A stretch of DNA of 64,000 nucleotides from Rhizophagus irregularis (Eukaryota > Glomeromycota > Glomeromycetes > Glomerales > Glomeraceae). The position numbers and the translations under genes are program-made. Below the pieces are notes generated by a model. It was not told the origin of the DNA. It was given only the letters and a program-made list of their open reading frames with translations, and searched no databases. Positions 48,413 to 60,784 of this stretch are shown here, piece by piece (position 1 is the first letter of the stretch; each line of letters starts with the position of its first letter). Location of the stretch: contig NC_089430.1 of the NCBI RefSeq assembly GCF_026210795.1, positions 868,001 to 932,000 of the forward strand. The letters run 5' to 3'.

Positions 48413-48612
48413 GAATATAAGCGGAGGTTTTTACTCGGATGATACGAAGTAGATGACATAGACCGTATATTAGATATGATATTCACTGTACCATGAACGT
48501 AATATTGTGTGCTTTGCTTGGCCATGTGGTACAACTTTGTTACTAACGACACATATTCTGTTACGAAATACATTCATGAACAAAGATAAAATCGAACTTC
48601 ATTATTAACAAA

Positions 48613-48800
48613 TATATGCATTGCAACAAAAGATACATTCATCATTACGAAAAAATATATACAACATTTATTACAAAAATATATATACAGACCTGTAACA
48701 ATATACACAAGACTGTTAAAAAAAATATATACGGACATGGTTACCAGTAGCCATGCAACAACATATACTTCAAACTCGTAATATATTCAGTACATTAACA
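48613..48800. repeat. Dispersed simple-pattern repeat (ATATATAC / TTACAAAAATATA)
   Basis: Irregular tandem words such as CATTACAAAAATATATAC and AACTCGTAATATATTC recur here and again at 49980-50310, 50480-50640 and 59480-59690. Non-coding. Confidence 0.6.
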
Positions 48801-49109
48801 TTATAATATTAGACATCCAATGGGTGATGTAGCAAAATGCATACAGCATCGTTGTAAATGGACAAATATTAAGCGAGAGCAAATAATATACCAAATGGAC
48901 AAATATGAACGTCAAGTACTAAATACGAACGAACTAATCTCGAATCAGCGTGAATGGATAAATAATTAGCCGAAAAGGATAAACATTTAGGAAGAGTAAT
49001 GATTTACATGATGTAATATTTATCAAATGATTAACAAAGAACCAATAGATTGAGTAGGGAGTCAATCAATTGCGGCTTAGCAATCTTTAACAATAAGAAC
49101 AATTAGAAA

Positions 49110-49420
49110 GAATAATTATAAGCCACAAAAGATAGATTATAAGCAAAACACATAAAGCGAATTGAAAAAACATATAAAATAATGTCAGAAAGATTAAAGA
49201 ACATAAAATAATATAAAAGATAATATAAAAAGATAGTATAAAGATGGAATATAAAAGATAATATATTAAAAAGAACATATATGAAAGATAGCATATTAAA
49301 AGATAGCGTATTTAAAATATAGATAGCATATTAGAAAGATAGTTCAAAGATAATATGTAAAAAGAACATAAAAGATAATATATAGATAGAATAGAAAGTA
49401 GCATAAAATTTGTATAAATA
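49110..49420. repeat. Low-complexity AAAGATA tract
   Basis: Irregular AAGATAGCATATTA, ATAAAAGATAATAT and AAAGAACATA words give open frames on the minus strand (49087-49294) that are artefacts of the composition. No gene. Confidence 0.65.
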
Positions 49421-49979
49421 GAGAGCGGAATTCAAAGCAATTCCACAGTTCTCATCCACAGAACTCAATAAAAATATAAGTTTCATTTAATTATTTGTTA
49501 GTGAAGTTTAATATTAATTAAAGGTAATAAATTCGCCCTAAACTTTAATTAATGTTCGCTTAATTAATTTTAATTGAATAAAATGGAAATTTAAGATGAA
49601 TTAAATATACACCTTTGAAAAGTAATAATTCGTAGCGAGAGCTATCGAAGTTTGAGATTAAAGGTAAAAGTGGATATAATTTGGGAAAAATTTAGAGAAG
49701 TTAAATTTTATTTTATATCGCTTGATGTTTTATATTACTAACGCTATTTATGTTGTGAACCAAGAAGGTTGTTATATGTTGTTGTATGTTGTTCGTTGAT
49801 TATATTGTTTGTTAATTATGCCGTTGATTATTTGCTTGTTCGTTTAATTATTCGTTTGTTTGATTATTCGTTCGTTCAACCATGAGAATGCCCATTCGAT
49901 GTGGCAACTCTGTAAATTGATGACAGAGGGAATTGGGGGATCTCATCGTTCAAAAAATAATATACGTCACTATTATCAA

Positions 49980-50640
49980 TAGTATCTACAGCATATGCAT
50001 TCATCATTACAAAAACGTATCAAACTTGTAATAAATATATACATTCATCATCGTTACCGTTACCAAACAAAAAATATATACGAACTCGTAACAAATATAC
50101 ACTATCGTTACCAACAGACTGCAATAATACGATATATACTTCATTGTTACAAAAATATATCCAGACCAAATATACCCAGCTGTTTCAAAAAATATATACG
50201 AACTCGTAACTATCGTTACATTTCTAAAAGAAATGCCTTCCAGGCTAACAGATCACAACAATACACAGTATACGGAAAGTCATCATTACAAAAAAAAATA
50301 CATACGAACTAGTAACAGGCAATGCCTTCCATGATTTTCCTTGTAAGTCGCTAAAGCGTGAGGAACGAAGAAGCCTTTGGCCTATTCCATGAAAATAAAA
50401 AGTCGAAGAGGTAAGCGTAATGAAGAAATTTATACAGGGGGCATCGTCCGAATATATACCGTAGTTATCAGAAGATTACAGCCACAAACAGAACATTATC
50501 GTTACCAACAGATTTCAACGATATATTTCATCATTACAAAAATGCGTAGCCCACTGTTACTAACAAATTACAACAAATGTGTTCTGCATCGTTACAAAAA
50601 ACAAATTTTGCACTGTTGGACAAATATATATACTGCTATT
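49980..50640. repeat. Dispersed simple-pattern repeat cluster
   Basis: Two sub-clusters carry the same words as 48613-48800 (CGTTACCAACAGA, CATTACAAAAA, ATATATACGAACTCGTAAC). The frames crossing it (49995-50312 and 50377-50664) follow from the repeat and are not called. Confidence 0.65.
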
Positions 50641-50699
50641 GTTTTCCAAGAAAACGGGTTTTAAGGATATGTTCTCGGGAATGTTTGGAAACATAACAA

Positions 50700-53463
50700 C
50701 AGTACATAGTTACAGTGGTCCTAGGAGAAAACTAGTCCATAAATAGACTTTGTGAAGGTAGGGGTTGTGTAATGAAATGAAAATCTGAAAGGATTCGCTA
50801 CACAAATCTAGCACTAATATCATTTCATACAAACCTATATAGAAAAGATGAGTCAGTTCTAAGGCGTAGTATACTTGAGTAGTTACATCATTGGTCACGA
50901 AGCATCTAATGTGATAATTTTCCCAGAGAGTAGGGCAAAAGCCCCTTGGCTGAGCAAAGCCCATGATCAGTGTAGAGTATCATGTATTTTTACAGTAGGT
51001 AACAGTTGTCCACTAATATTCAACTCGCAGTAGTAACTCATAAAACACACACAGATCACATTCATCACAGCGGACAATATGTAGTTAAAATAGTTTGTCA
51101 GATAACAATGAGCATATTTTTTACATATTAGAAGTCCCATGGGAGTTTAGAAATCATGTGGTAATATTGTTTTTATTTCTTTGTTCGGAAAAAATGGTAA
51201 CGAAGTTCAGTACCCTCGATCAGAGTTGTTATCATGCAAGACAGTAGATATACTTGTGATATAATTGAAAGTTTTCATCCCATAGCAGTACAGATCAGTT
51301 GTCATCAATAACCCGAAAGCTTTTCATGCATATTTTTCCCATTATGATTGTTTCGTCCATTTGTCTTTGACACTCTTTAGGCGAATCTCTTCAGTAAAAT
51401 AAACAAAACAACGGCATGTCTAGGCGGGACTACAGTAGAAACCCGTAGAATTTTTTATCCATGGCAATGAACATAGTTCATGTAGAGGATATGATTAGTA
51501 TGGAACCACGTAGTGAAACAATCATAGGTGCAATGCATAATCTCGCTCATGTAGTAAGTCCATAATTAGTATGTTACTTTTGTTATATAACATATGTCAA
51601 CTAGTTTCCTCTGCATAAAACATGTACGTTCACTGATTGATACAAGTTTGGATAACAGGACACTTGGAAAGTTCGAGATTGTATCTTTTTTCCAACAAAA
51701 TGGGATCAATCGTTACATTTTGTTACACTATTGAGAACTAGCGAAGCCACAAAAGTGTTCTAAGACAGTATTTTTTGAATGTATTTCATTTATATCTACT
51801 TTAGTAGAAATTAACAAGTCTAGCGAATAAATAAAAACGTGTGGTTGAGTTCAGGCTAAAGCTATGGGTACGTACTTATGCACTTCTATGGAAATAGTAC
51901 AATTACTGGTAACTGTTATCCGAAGGTATAAATACGAAAAACTTGGGTGAATCCTGTCAATTCCACAATATTCATGTATGAATATCATTTTTGTCCAATC
52001 TCGTAAAATACGATGAATGACATTATGGTGAAAGTAGTTTCACATTAATCAGAAATGGAAAGGCATACTTATCCTACGGGCAGTTCCATTGAATAACTTG
52101 AAGTTGTCAAAGTTAACTGAATTTGGCCAGAGGATTGGCTAAAATGGATCATGTAATATATTTGTCTACAGTCAACCTGAACTAAGCGCTACTTATTCTT
52201 TCATAATGGACTGGTCATTCATAATTCTGGCGGAGCTAAGAAGTGAGTTCCGTTATGCGTAGAAAATCGGATAAGTCTCAAAACATTGAAGTATATATCT
52301 ATAAGACATGACGTAGCATGTTATGTGACACTCTACGCAAATGTTCAGAGTGTCATATGATATTTCGACGCAGCTATTTCACGTGATTTTGGAAGTACAA
52401 AATTTGGCCAACAGAAAGTCGTCAACGTTACGTGATTTCCTGTATAATTTCTTCGCTTCGCTCAGTCGGAGACTGCTTAAAAAGCAAAAATCATACAGAT
52501 TTTTTTTCGTTAACATTAATTATGTGTTACAATAATCTACGTTATTGTCTTGTAAAACTATGGAAACATTATCCCCCCGAAGGGTCTCTCCAGTTCTAGA
52601 TGGAATCTAGGGACTGAACTGTAAAAGTTTAATAGGGTATGCTACGCAGCATGAAATGCGTTAATATACATATCATGGGTTATAATCAACAATACGAATT
52701 TTCAAGCTGTAGGAAAATACAAAAAGTATGCCAAACTACTATCAGTCGGAGATTGCTCAAAGAGCAAAATTATTGTGCTAGCGTGAACAAAAGTTTACAT
52801 TGGACAAGCATCCAGGTAGATACAATATAAGACTATAAGTACTGTTTTTATTGCAACAAATTATTGTAGTTTATCTTTCTTGGAATTTTCGTTCTTAGGG
52901 GTAACTAACAAAACCCGTAAGTAACTGGTATAACAAATGTGCATTAACTAAAGTTCATAGAATAAATAACGTGAAATTTTTTGAATACAGAAACGAATAA
53001 CCAAAGTTATGAAGAAGTGAATGACTACATTGAGTAACAATCTGATACCTAAAACGAGAAAAACGATCAATGAGTATAGAGTATATGTCCCATAATTATA
53101 GTTACAGTTTAGAATAAGCTACTGTGCATATCATATATGGACAAATCCACTTATGTAGTACAACCTATTTGAAAGTGCTCAACTAAGAGACTGTGACCCG
53201 TGGGTCACGATATCTTTATTTCATTACAGTTCAAGAATATACTCTGTTGAATAAAAGGCAAACTTATAACTCAATACATCGCTGTCTATTTCTTAACAGG
53301 CAGGATGTTTTGTAGTTCGGCGAATATGTTCGCCAGAATTACGTGACTTTGACGACTTTGGTCATTGAAATCTCTGGATGCCATGAAACTAAGCAAACGT
53401 AACAATTTTATTCATTCATTACCAGAAAAGTAACGTCATTTAAGAAAGAGACAAACTCTACCA
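50700..53463. other. Intergenic block, no gene recognised
   Basis: No open frame longer than about 85 codons and none with a recognisable motif. Fragments of the 2136-2277 MITE family occur near 52456-52485 and 52741-52771. Confidence 0.5.
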
Positions 53464-53652
53464 CTATATCATTCTCTTTGTGACGTCTACTAAATCCAAA
53501 GTTTGCATGAGTGGCATTATATCAAATCCTTCTTTTTGTCCCAACGCATAATACAAACGTAGTATTAGATTCATATAGATCAGAATTTTTTCAAAATATT
53601 GTACTCTCGTAACTATTCTTACGATCATACCCATTAGCCAATAAAATAGCAA
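53464..53652 (-). CDS. Possible exon, unknown
   Basis: A 62-codon frame with helical, protein-like composition (RIVTRVQYFEKILIYMNLIL, then QKEGFDIMPLMQTLDLVDV) ends at a stop. No flanking exon or domain could be tied to it. Listed only as a candidate. Confidence 0.25.
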   Translation of the reverse strand: MLFYWLMGMIVRIVTRVQYFEKILIYMNLILRLYYALGQKEGFDIMPLMQTLDLVDVTKRMI

Positions 53653-54908
53653 AACAGGAAATATTGTTCACAATCAGATTCACGTACTGTGAAACCCAGG
53701 ATGTTCTTGATTTCAACAACAATGCATTTGTCATAGCATGGGTCACCGTTCAGTATTGCATTATCAGTCGGTGACCGCTCGAAGAGCAAAAAATATACCA
53801 TGTAATACCGGGACAGAAGATGAACATGACAGGTAATAGATATTATCCTTTTGTAATAACATAAAAGAGTATGTATGCAGGCAATAATTACAACATATGG
53901 TATGAGGAAGCAGTCGAGTAATTAGCAATCATACTACTAGTTAGATTGTTTGGTCATCAGTTCCCTTTGCGAAATGAACTCCTCTTTTGTCATCCAATAA
54001 ATATGTAGGACATGGTTACTATTCCTCTTTGTTATCATGTTTATTAGTTTGATTCCACGTGTGTAATAATATACTGTATAAAGTTCATGATAACCAACAG
54101 AGCTATTATGCAAAACTAATCGATTGCGTTATACCATCCTAGTGCATTGGTATGTGTTCGGACGTTCCTCTACATGTTAACTCTACGTTTAAGAGATGAC
54201 TTAAGTGGCAATAATTTTTTATGTGTACGCTTGGAATCCAGGGATTCGCTTAACTTTGTTCACTAATATACTTATTTTACTATGTCATGCAACAGCAGAG
54301 TCCATTTTTTCATTTTATTGACGAGGTGACCTAACTATCAGTCGGATACTGCTCGAAGAACAAAATTCGTAATTATTGCATAGAAAAATGTTAACATTGT
54401 TCATAAGCAAAGACGCATAGATTTGTGGAATAAAGACGGTTAGCATTTCAGTGAGGAGAACCTATTATCGTCAATGACTGCTACTAGGCATTATTTGTAT
54501 TACATATGATGGACGTGTAGTTGAATTGGGCGAGGTGCCTGAATCCTTTACTATGATAACACGGTATGAAGTGGACAGAACGTTAGGACGTAGTAACACC
54601 ATTGCAAGAGTAGTGACAACCTATATGCCCAAATGCATATGAGTGTATGCACAAATATTCTGATGGGTGTTAATGGCATAACACAAAATATTCACTAGAT
54701 TACTTGCTCAAATTAATTATGAATTCATGAAAATATTGCCACAGGTTCTACCTAACCGTCTTGCCGCTCAACTACGCAATGGTCTTAGGAAATACCTGGA
54801 GGGTATTACTTCGTAATGTGTTCCTAAGGTAGATGACTGGTGTAGTGTATAAGTCCAATCTCTGGACTGAAAAAATGGTATCACCTGTCTACTACAACAA
54901 TTTGTACT

Positions 54909-55421
54909 CTACAGTAAAGATGCTCTTTCTGCATTTTTTTGCACTAAAGAATTCAGAATCCGTACTAAACCTTTGCTCCTATCTGTTCCTTTGAGGATGT
55001 CCTTGCATGTTCTCTGCAAGTTGATGACAGAAGTAAACAACAGCGTTAACAAGTGCAGAACGTCATGTTTTTTCTGATTTTCGGCACCAATGACTCCAGT
55101 CAGTTCGTGCAATTTTCCTTGTACCCATGAATAGTAGTTGCTATCATCGAAACCTGATTTCGATAATACTTATTTTGTCTTCGTTCAGGTAACCACTCCT
55201 TACTAACCCGCACTAACCAAATCCTGTAGACTGTAGTGCAAATATTCTGGGACATCCGTCTCATCTGTTATGTGTCTAATTATCACGGTCCCATACTGTG
55301 GACAAAAGATTCTAGCGTGTGACAGATACTTATTTACTGGAGTGTCCGGGTTCAAACAATACGAACATACTAGTAGGTACTCTGTAGAAAACCTAATAGT
55401 TGTTGTGCTACTTGTGCGCAA
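54909..55421 (-). CDS. Two-exon gene fragment, unknown product
   Basis: Exon A (about 55421-55208) has YLLVCSYCLNPDTPVNKYLS and ARIFCPQYGTVIIRHI, with Cys pairs that could bind zinc. Exon B (55153-54909) reads GFDDSNYYSWVQGKLHELTG, NQKKHDVLHLLTLLFTSVIN and a Lys-rich end before TAG. They join across a 54-bp GT-AG intron (55207-55154) in matching phase. The continuous sense after splicing supports a real gene. The 5' end is not found; a splice acceptor near the start of exon A is likelier than a start codon. I do not recognise the family. It lies 1.5 kb downstream of a bZIP exon on the same strand. Confidence 0.55.
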
Positions 55422-56935
55422 TATCTTGTTATAGTGCCTTTGGTAGTTATTGTATTATTCTATCGGCCTCATGTCCCCTATGGGCACATACGAGACCGAA
55501 GAGGAAATTTTAGCAGGAAGAACTAGAACTCGCATAGTGTTTCCTCTCGTAATGTTGTTTCAATTTATTAATTACATCCCTCCCTACCAGCAAACAAGCG
55601 GATACATTATCATTTTTTATGATATGATATGTATACAATTTATAAGTGAACAATAGTAATGTTTTGAGCAATCCATATAACTATTGTGTTTTGATAACAT
55701 TAGTTTTAAGGAGTATAAGATGGTACAGTTATGGAATAGTGCCGGCCAAAAGTAGTCCCGTAATTTTGTCCATGAAGACCAATCATACATGCCTCGGTTT
55801 TCTACTTTTGCTCTTTGTAACTAGGATTTGTTATGTCCAGTGCATTTACAAATTCTAAATTAGAAGTGTTTTCAAGTCCACTGATTTGTATATTACCATT
55901 TAGGCTGCACTTGCTAGTTTATCTTCAATTAGTGTGGGTTGTATCCCTTGGACTCCAGTCTCGTTATACTACCATAAAGTTGCGGCAGAACTATTTTTTT
56001 AAATGTCAGCTGTGACGCTGTCATAGTCTCGATATTGAGGAGTTCGAGTTCCAATAATGTATTTGATATATTTATTTTATGCATACCAGAGTGGGTTCAT
56101 TTTGGCGTAGCAACACGTGAAAAGGTATGTGAACCGAGTTCACAGTCTCCTCACATGATTATTAATGTTGGCATTTTGTACGCATGTTATGCTCATCCGG
56201 TGGCATAAAAGGTATGGATTATAACCCATGGACGGCAATAATAAATCACGAGAGATAGTTCAACGCAGGAGGGTTCTGCACACGCAGCAATATTCTCTTC
56301 ATTTCTGTAGCCTGTAGAATCTGACATCCTTACCATATTAATGGGCCTCACAAAGGATGGAGTCTTGACAACTACCAACCCTCAGTAAGGTTTTTACACG
56401 ATAAATAAGTAGATTATGAATACGAAAAAAATTTTGTACGTCAACATCCCCTGTTACGAGATCATTTTTGAATCGATGTTAGTATTTTATTTCTCCATGT
56501 TGTCCACACATATCCGTCGCTCACATTATTACCAGTATTGTCAAATTATATTCTTCATCGTAGTTGACTTCATTTTTCATAACACTATCACGTGATTTTC
56601 TTTACTAGTCTTCTAAAAAATTTATCCGAAGCTCCACTGTTGTCATTTACACATAAATTTATTTGCGTCTACTGTAGTACCATAGATAATGGGTACCGTT
56701 GGGATAGTTGTTACATATTCATCTAACATAATTTCGTCTGCTAACCCACTTCGCTAGATTTTTCGTTGAAGCATAATGTCTCACTTCAAAAATGCATATA
56801 TTCAGTGGAACTGGGTTCTGCCCAAAAATATAAGTAATTATGCAAACATTATGGATTAGGAATGTGATCATCGCACAAATGGATTTTATTGTTTTCTGTG
56901 CAGTCTTTTACACTCAACGAACCTGTGACATAATT
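55422..56935. other. Intergenic or intronic spacer
   Basis: No convincing exon seen. It may contain missing exons of the flanking minus-strand gene pieces. The palindromic word GTGAACCGAGTTCAC lies near 56130. Confidence 0.4.
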
Positions 56936-57241
56936 TCATGGCAAATATAGGTTAATATAATCTAGACAATGTTGACAAGTGCTAGGAGTGCAAAGGCCGG
57001 ATTTGAACAAGAATACTTCCTTTAACTGAATAACTTCATTTTGCAAGTTACTGACTTCTTGTTTTAAGCAATTATGGGTCTCTTCGAGAGCATTAAGGTT
57101 GATTATAATTTTGGTCTTCTCTTCTTTGTTCTTTGCTCTATGCCGAGTGGCTGCTTTTCTGTTTCTCTCCCTCTGAGACTCTACTTCCATTTTCGTCATA
57201 ATATTTGTACTTCTAGCTAGTAAAGAAATTATTGTGTTCAA
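56936..57241 (-). CDS. bZIP transcription factor, C-terminal exon
   Basis: The basic region reads RERNRKAATRHRAKNKEEK and contains the bZIP core N-x2-A-A-x-R-x-R. It is followed by a leucine zipper with four Leu at exact seven-residue steps (ALEETHNCLKQEVSNLQNEV then IQLKE), and a short tail with Cys residues (GLCTPSTCQHC) ending at TGA 56936-56938. The layout resembles ATF/CREB-type fungal factors, which dimerise through the zipper and bind ACGT-containing sites in the nucleus. The nearest Met (ATG of MTKMEVESQ) gives only about 87 residues, so upstream activation-domain exons may exist on the minus strand beyond 57241. I could not trace them. No break is seen in this exon. Confidence 0.82.
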   Translation of the reverse strand: MNTIISLLARSTNIMTKMEVESQRERNRKAATRHRAKNKEEKTKIIINLNALEETHNCLKQEVSNLQNEVIQLKEVFLFKSGLCTPSTCQHCLDYINLYLP

Positions 57242-59089
57242 TTTCGGAAACGCTAACCAATCTCAGCCAAACTCTACAGTAAAAGAAAGCCGCAAAAAAT
57301 GGGTTCAATCGTGAGAGATAAGAACAGCATACGTGCTAGGACTTAGGACTAGTGTTCATGGAATGACACAATAGAGCATGTTACTCGAAACAGATTTCAT
57401 ATGGAACATATTTTTTGTAAACAGGAATGAAAATGAATCTTCCAAATGTTTTTGCATGATAGAAGCAAGAAAATAGGACAATGAAACAAATTATACTGTG
57501 GTACCGTTGTTTTCACAGGAGAAAGGGGAAAAATAGTAATTTCTCGTTTTCATTATTTTAGTAAAACTGGGCTTTGTCCTGATCGTCTTGCCAAATAACC
57601 ACGCTTATTAGTCATAGCGTATAACTGGAGAGATTATGTATGAAGTACAGAGAGTATAAAGTAGAGAATAATGTTCCATTTTTACAAGAAATGGACGTAT
57701 ATGAAATACATTGACCATGTCTGCAGAAAAATCCCTAAAGGCGCTATTCAGGAGGAACTTTTAAGAGAAGCGTGTATGATTTTTTGTTTATTATCATCTA
57801 CAGTAAAATAGACTACAGTAATATTTGTAAGGAGAGTTAAAAAAAGATAAAAAACGTGATTGAACGGCAATACTCTTAGGCAATGGACAGAACAGTGTCT
57901 AGTATCATAACTAGATGATAATATCAAGGATTATGTTAAAGAAAACCTTTTATCAAAGGTAGTCATTGATGGCTTAACACTATAATGCAATCCAAATTTG
58001 CTCTTTAGAGGAAAAGTGAAAATGCTATAAGGGGCTGCAAAGAAACGGGTTACCAAAAAAACTCGGGTAACCTTCGTTACCAACACAGGTACATACAATC
58101 ATAGTCATGTGAAATAGTTGTTTTCCTAAAGAACTGCCCGCTGTGAAAATCTCAATCGTTTTGACTTATAATACATACATGACCATGTAATTCCGTGTAA
58201 TAGAGAGTCGCACAATATTTGCCATTGTGTGGTCACTAGTAAGGATATATTCTCTGTAGTGTTTTTTTGGCAGATTAGTTGTTTTCGGATCATTGTCCCA
58301 CTAACAATGATGAGAAAATGTTATAAGTATTCGTACTCCTTGCTACCTAGCGTTGCCGTTTGGTAATGATGTTACCTACCATGCTTTTAATAACAATGCT
58401 GACAGAGGTTTCAGTTATTTAGCAACTATATGTTCTTGTGCATTATATAATCATGAAATAATTTTATTCACAGAATTTTATTCACATAATTTTATCATGT
58501 GACTTTTATCAAAATTGCGCCCTTTGGCTAGTCTCTGACTGAATTTTCATCACGTGACTTTAAGCAACTTCGGTCATTGAAATTTTAGCAGAAGGAAAAA
58601 AGACACATACGTTATTTCCCTTTTACTAAATAATGAACTGACTATGTTATTTGATGATAACAGTATCGCCAGTATGAGAAACTCTGGGCTTTATCACTTA
58701 AATGGAAAAATGGAATTATGCCAATAAATTGTGCAGTGCCAATGTGGACCTGAAATGATAAAAGAAGTCTGCGAATTCGTTATTCTAGGAAATGATGCGA
58801 TAAAGGTTACTTATTTTTAACAAGAATAAAATATTACGGGTCTCAAAAGTCGAAATACAATGCTATTGTATCCTACGGTGCAAAGGCGTCTGCTATGAAG
58901 CTTTTGTGTATATAGATTATACACTATAATAATTTTATTAGTGAAAATTCTGTGAGCTATACCTGGGTATTTTTGCGAGCAACAGCAGAATGAATTTTTT
59001 TGTCAATAGTAATACATGAGTAAATAAGGTCTTGATAGTCAATCTAGTAGTTAGCTGTTATTGTTTATTTGTTGATATTTTGTAATATA
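57242..59089. other. Intergenic block, no gene recognised
   Basis: No exon could be supported. The motif CATCACGTGACTTTAAGCAA near 58550-58569 resembles one near 53340, and AACGTGATTGAACGGCAA near 57860 resembles the 7987 motif. Confidence 0.45.
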
Positions 59090-59389
59090 CAGTGGTGATC
59101 AGTCCTCCATTATTTTCCTCGTTCCTCGAAAAATCACTTCCCTTGGAAGGTTCATACATGGACTGGAGATTAATTGGTATACAATTGGTCTATTAATCCT
59201 CTACGGTAAGAAATTTGTGAATCTGGATAGTACGAAGTAGAGGAGGTTCTAGGAACCTAGGTTTATAGGCTCGAAGAGCAAAATTATTTGGAATGACAAA
59301 TATAAGAAAATGGTCATATTAGACAGTTTTTAATGCGTTTTTTATGTATTTTGCCTCTTTCTTTTTCCAAAAAATTATGTTCACCACTG
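59090..59389. mobile_element. Tc1/mariner-like MITE, 300 bp, reverse copy of the 2136-2277 family
   Basis: It starts CAGTGGTGATCAGTC and its right part, read on the other strand, matches 2136-2277 from its CAGTGGTGAACATAAT end. TA flanks both ends (59088-59089, 59390-59391). About 155 bp between 59105 and 59268 is extra relative to the short copy, including the palindrome-rich CTAGGAACCTAGG, so either this copy received an insertion or the short one lost DNA. Confidence 0.75.
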
Positions 59390-59479
59390 TACTACCTGTA
59401 ATACAATCGTTACTATATGACCCTGAAGTATATTGTAAGATTTTCCCATCAAAGGTATTAACATGTTATTTACACTCAT

Positions 59480-59690
59480 TATTACAGTATTTCAGAAAGC
59501 CATGCCAACAAACATATACTTCATAGTTACAAAATCGTAAACAACATTGCAGAAAATACGTAAACATTATTAAACGTCATTACCAAAAGATATGCGAACA
59601 TTGCTACTAAAGATAATACATTGAAACAAATCGTCAGTAACACAGTACAAAGTATCGACAACTGTTAGCAACGCAATCACAAAAAATTAT
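59480..59690. repeat. Dispersed simple-pattern repeat
   Basis: Same word family as 48613-48800 and 49980-50640 (ACATATACTTCATAGTTACA, CGTCATTACCAAAAGATATG). Non-coding. Confidence 0.55.
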
Positions 59691-60019
59691 TCTATGCTTT
59701 TTAGTCCTGGTTAAAGACATTGATAATCATGTCATTAATTCCAAAATGTTCGTGTGTGTCATAGTTGAACGGCACAAGACAGGAAGTAACACTCATTTTT
59801 TGTGGATGGTGTTACTTGTAACCGAAAATATAAAGAACATAGCTAATGACAATTTTTATGAACATTTCTTGAATGACAGTTACCAAAAGTTAGTATTTGT
59901 CACGAACGGCCAATAACAAAATAAAGGTTAATCGATTAGTTATATTCTTATTCCTTTTATAATCGAAGTTTCATCACATGTCACCACGCAAACACAACAT
60001 TCACAAAGAAATGCAATAA

Positions 60020-60776
60020 TAGAGCTCCAAACAGGTCAGCCAAATTCAGGTAACCTGACCTGACCTGACCTGAAATTCAGGTCAGGTATGAGATTTTTAA
60101 AAAAAATTCAGGTCAGATATGAAGATTGACCTGACCTGATTGACCTGATGACCTGAAACTATTGATTCTACTATATAATAAAAGTGAGTTGCAGTATTGC
60201 GATTCACTTTTTTATATTGATTTTATATAATAAAAGTGAGTTGCGGTATTGCGATTCACTTTTTTATATTAATTCTATATAAAAAAAGTGAATCGCAATA
60301 CCGCAACTCACTTTTTTTATATAGAATCTATATAAAAAAGTGAAACGCAATACCACAACTCACTTTTTTTATACAAAATCAATATAAAAAAGTGAATTGC
60401 AGTATTGGGATTTACTTTTTTATATGATTTTAATATAAAAATGTTGAATCGCAATATTTCGAGAAAAAATGTTGCGAAAACGTTTTTTCATAATATTATA
60501 TTAAAAAAATGTTTCGTAACATTTTTTTTTGATATTTCAATAATAACGTTGCGAAAACATTTAAAAAAAACGTTTTGCAATATTTTTTTCAATATTTTAA
60601 TAAAAAACGTTGCAAAAACGTTTTTTTTCATAATATTATATTAAAAAAAAGGTTTGTACTGTTTTTTTTCAATACTTTAATAAAAATAGTCCTGAAATTT
60701 TTCAGGTTTCAGGTCAGGTCAGGTCAAACAGACAACCTGATATAACCTGACCTGACCTGACCCATTCAGAGCTCTA
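60020..60776. mobile_element. hAT-type MITE with 8-bp target duplication, 757 bp
   Basis: Termini TAGAGCTC and GAGCTCTA. The exact 8-mer TGCAATAA lies on both sides (60012-60019, 60777-60784). Subterminal zones are clusters of (CAGGT)/(ACCTG) words, direct and inverted. The interior has four to five inverted and direct copies of a unit with AAAGTGAGTTGCAGTATTGC and then AAAAAACGTTTTGCAA words. The frame at 60405-60644 is a product of these repeats. The perfect duplication points to recent insertion. Confidence 0.92.
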
Positions 60777-60784
60777 TGCAATAA

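Noticed and set aside
49995-50664. Frames of 105 and 95 codons
   Set aside because: They translate ATATATAC/TTACAAAAA repeat words.
50710-50964. 84-codon minus frame with Cys and aromatic residues
   Set aside because: It has no motif, no splice partner, and lies in a block rich in similar chance frames.
60405-60644. 79-codon plus frame
   Set aside because: It is inside the hAT-type MITE and made of its internal repeat words.
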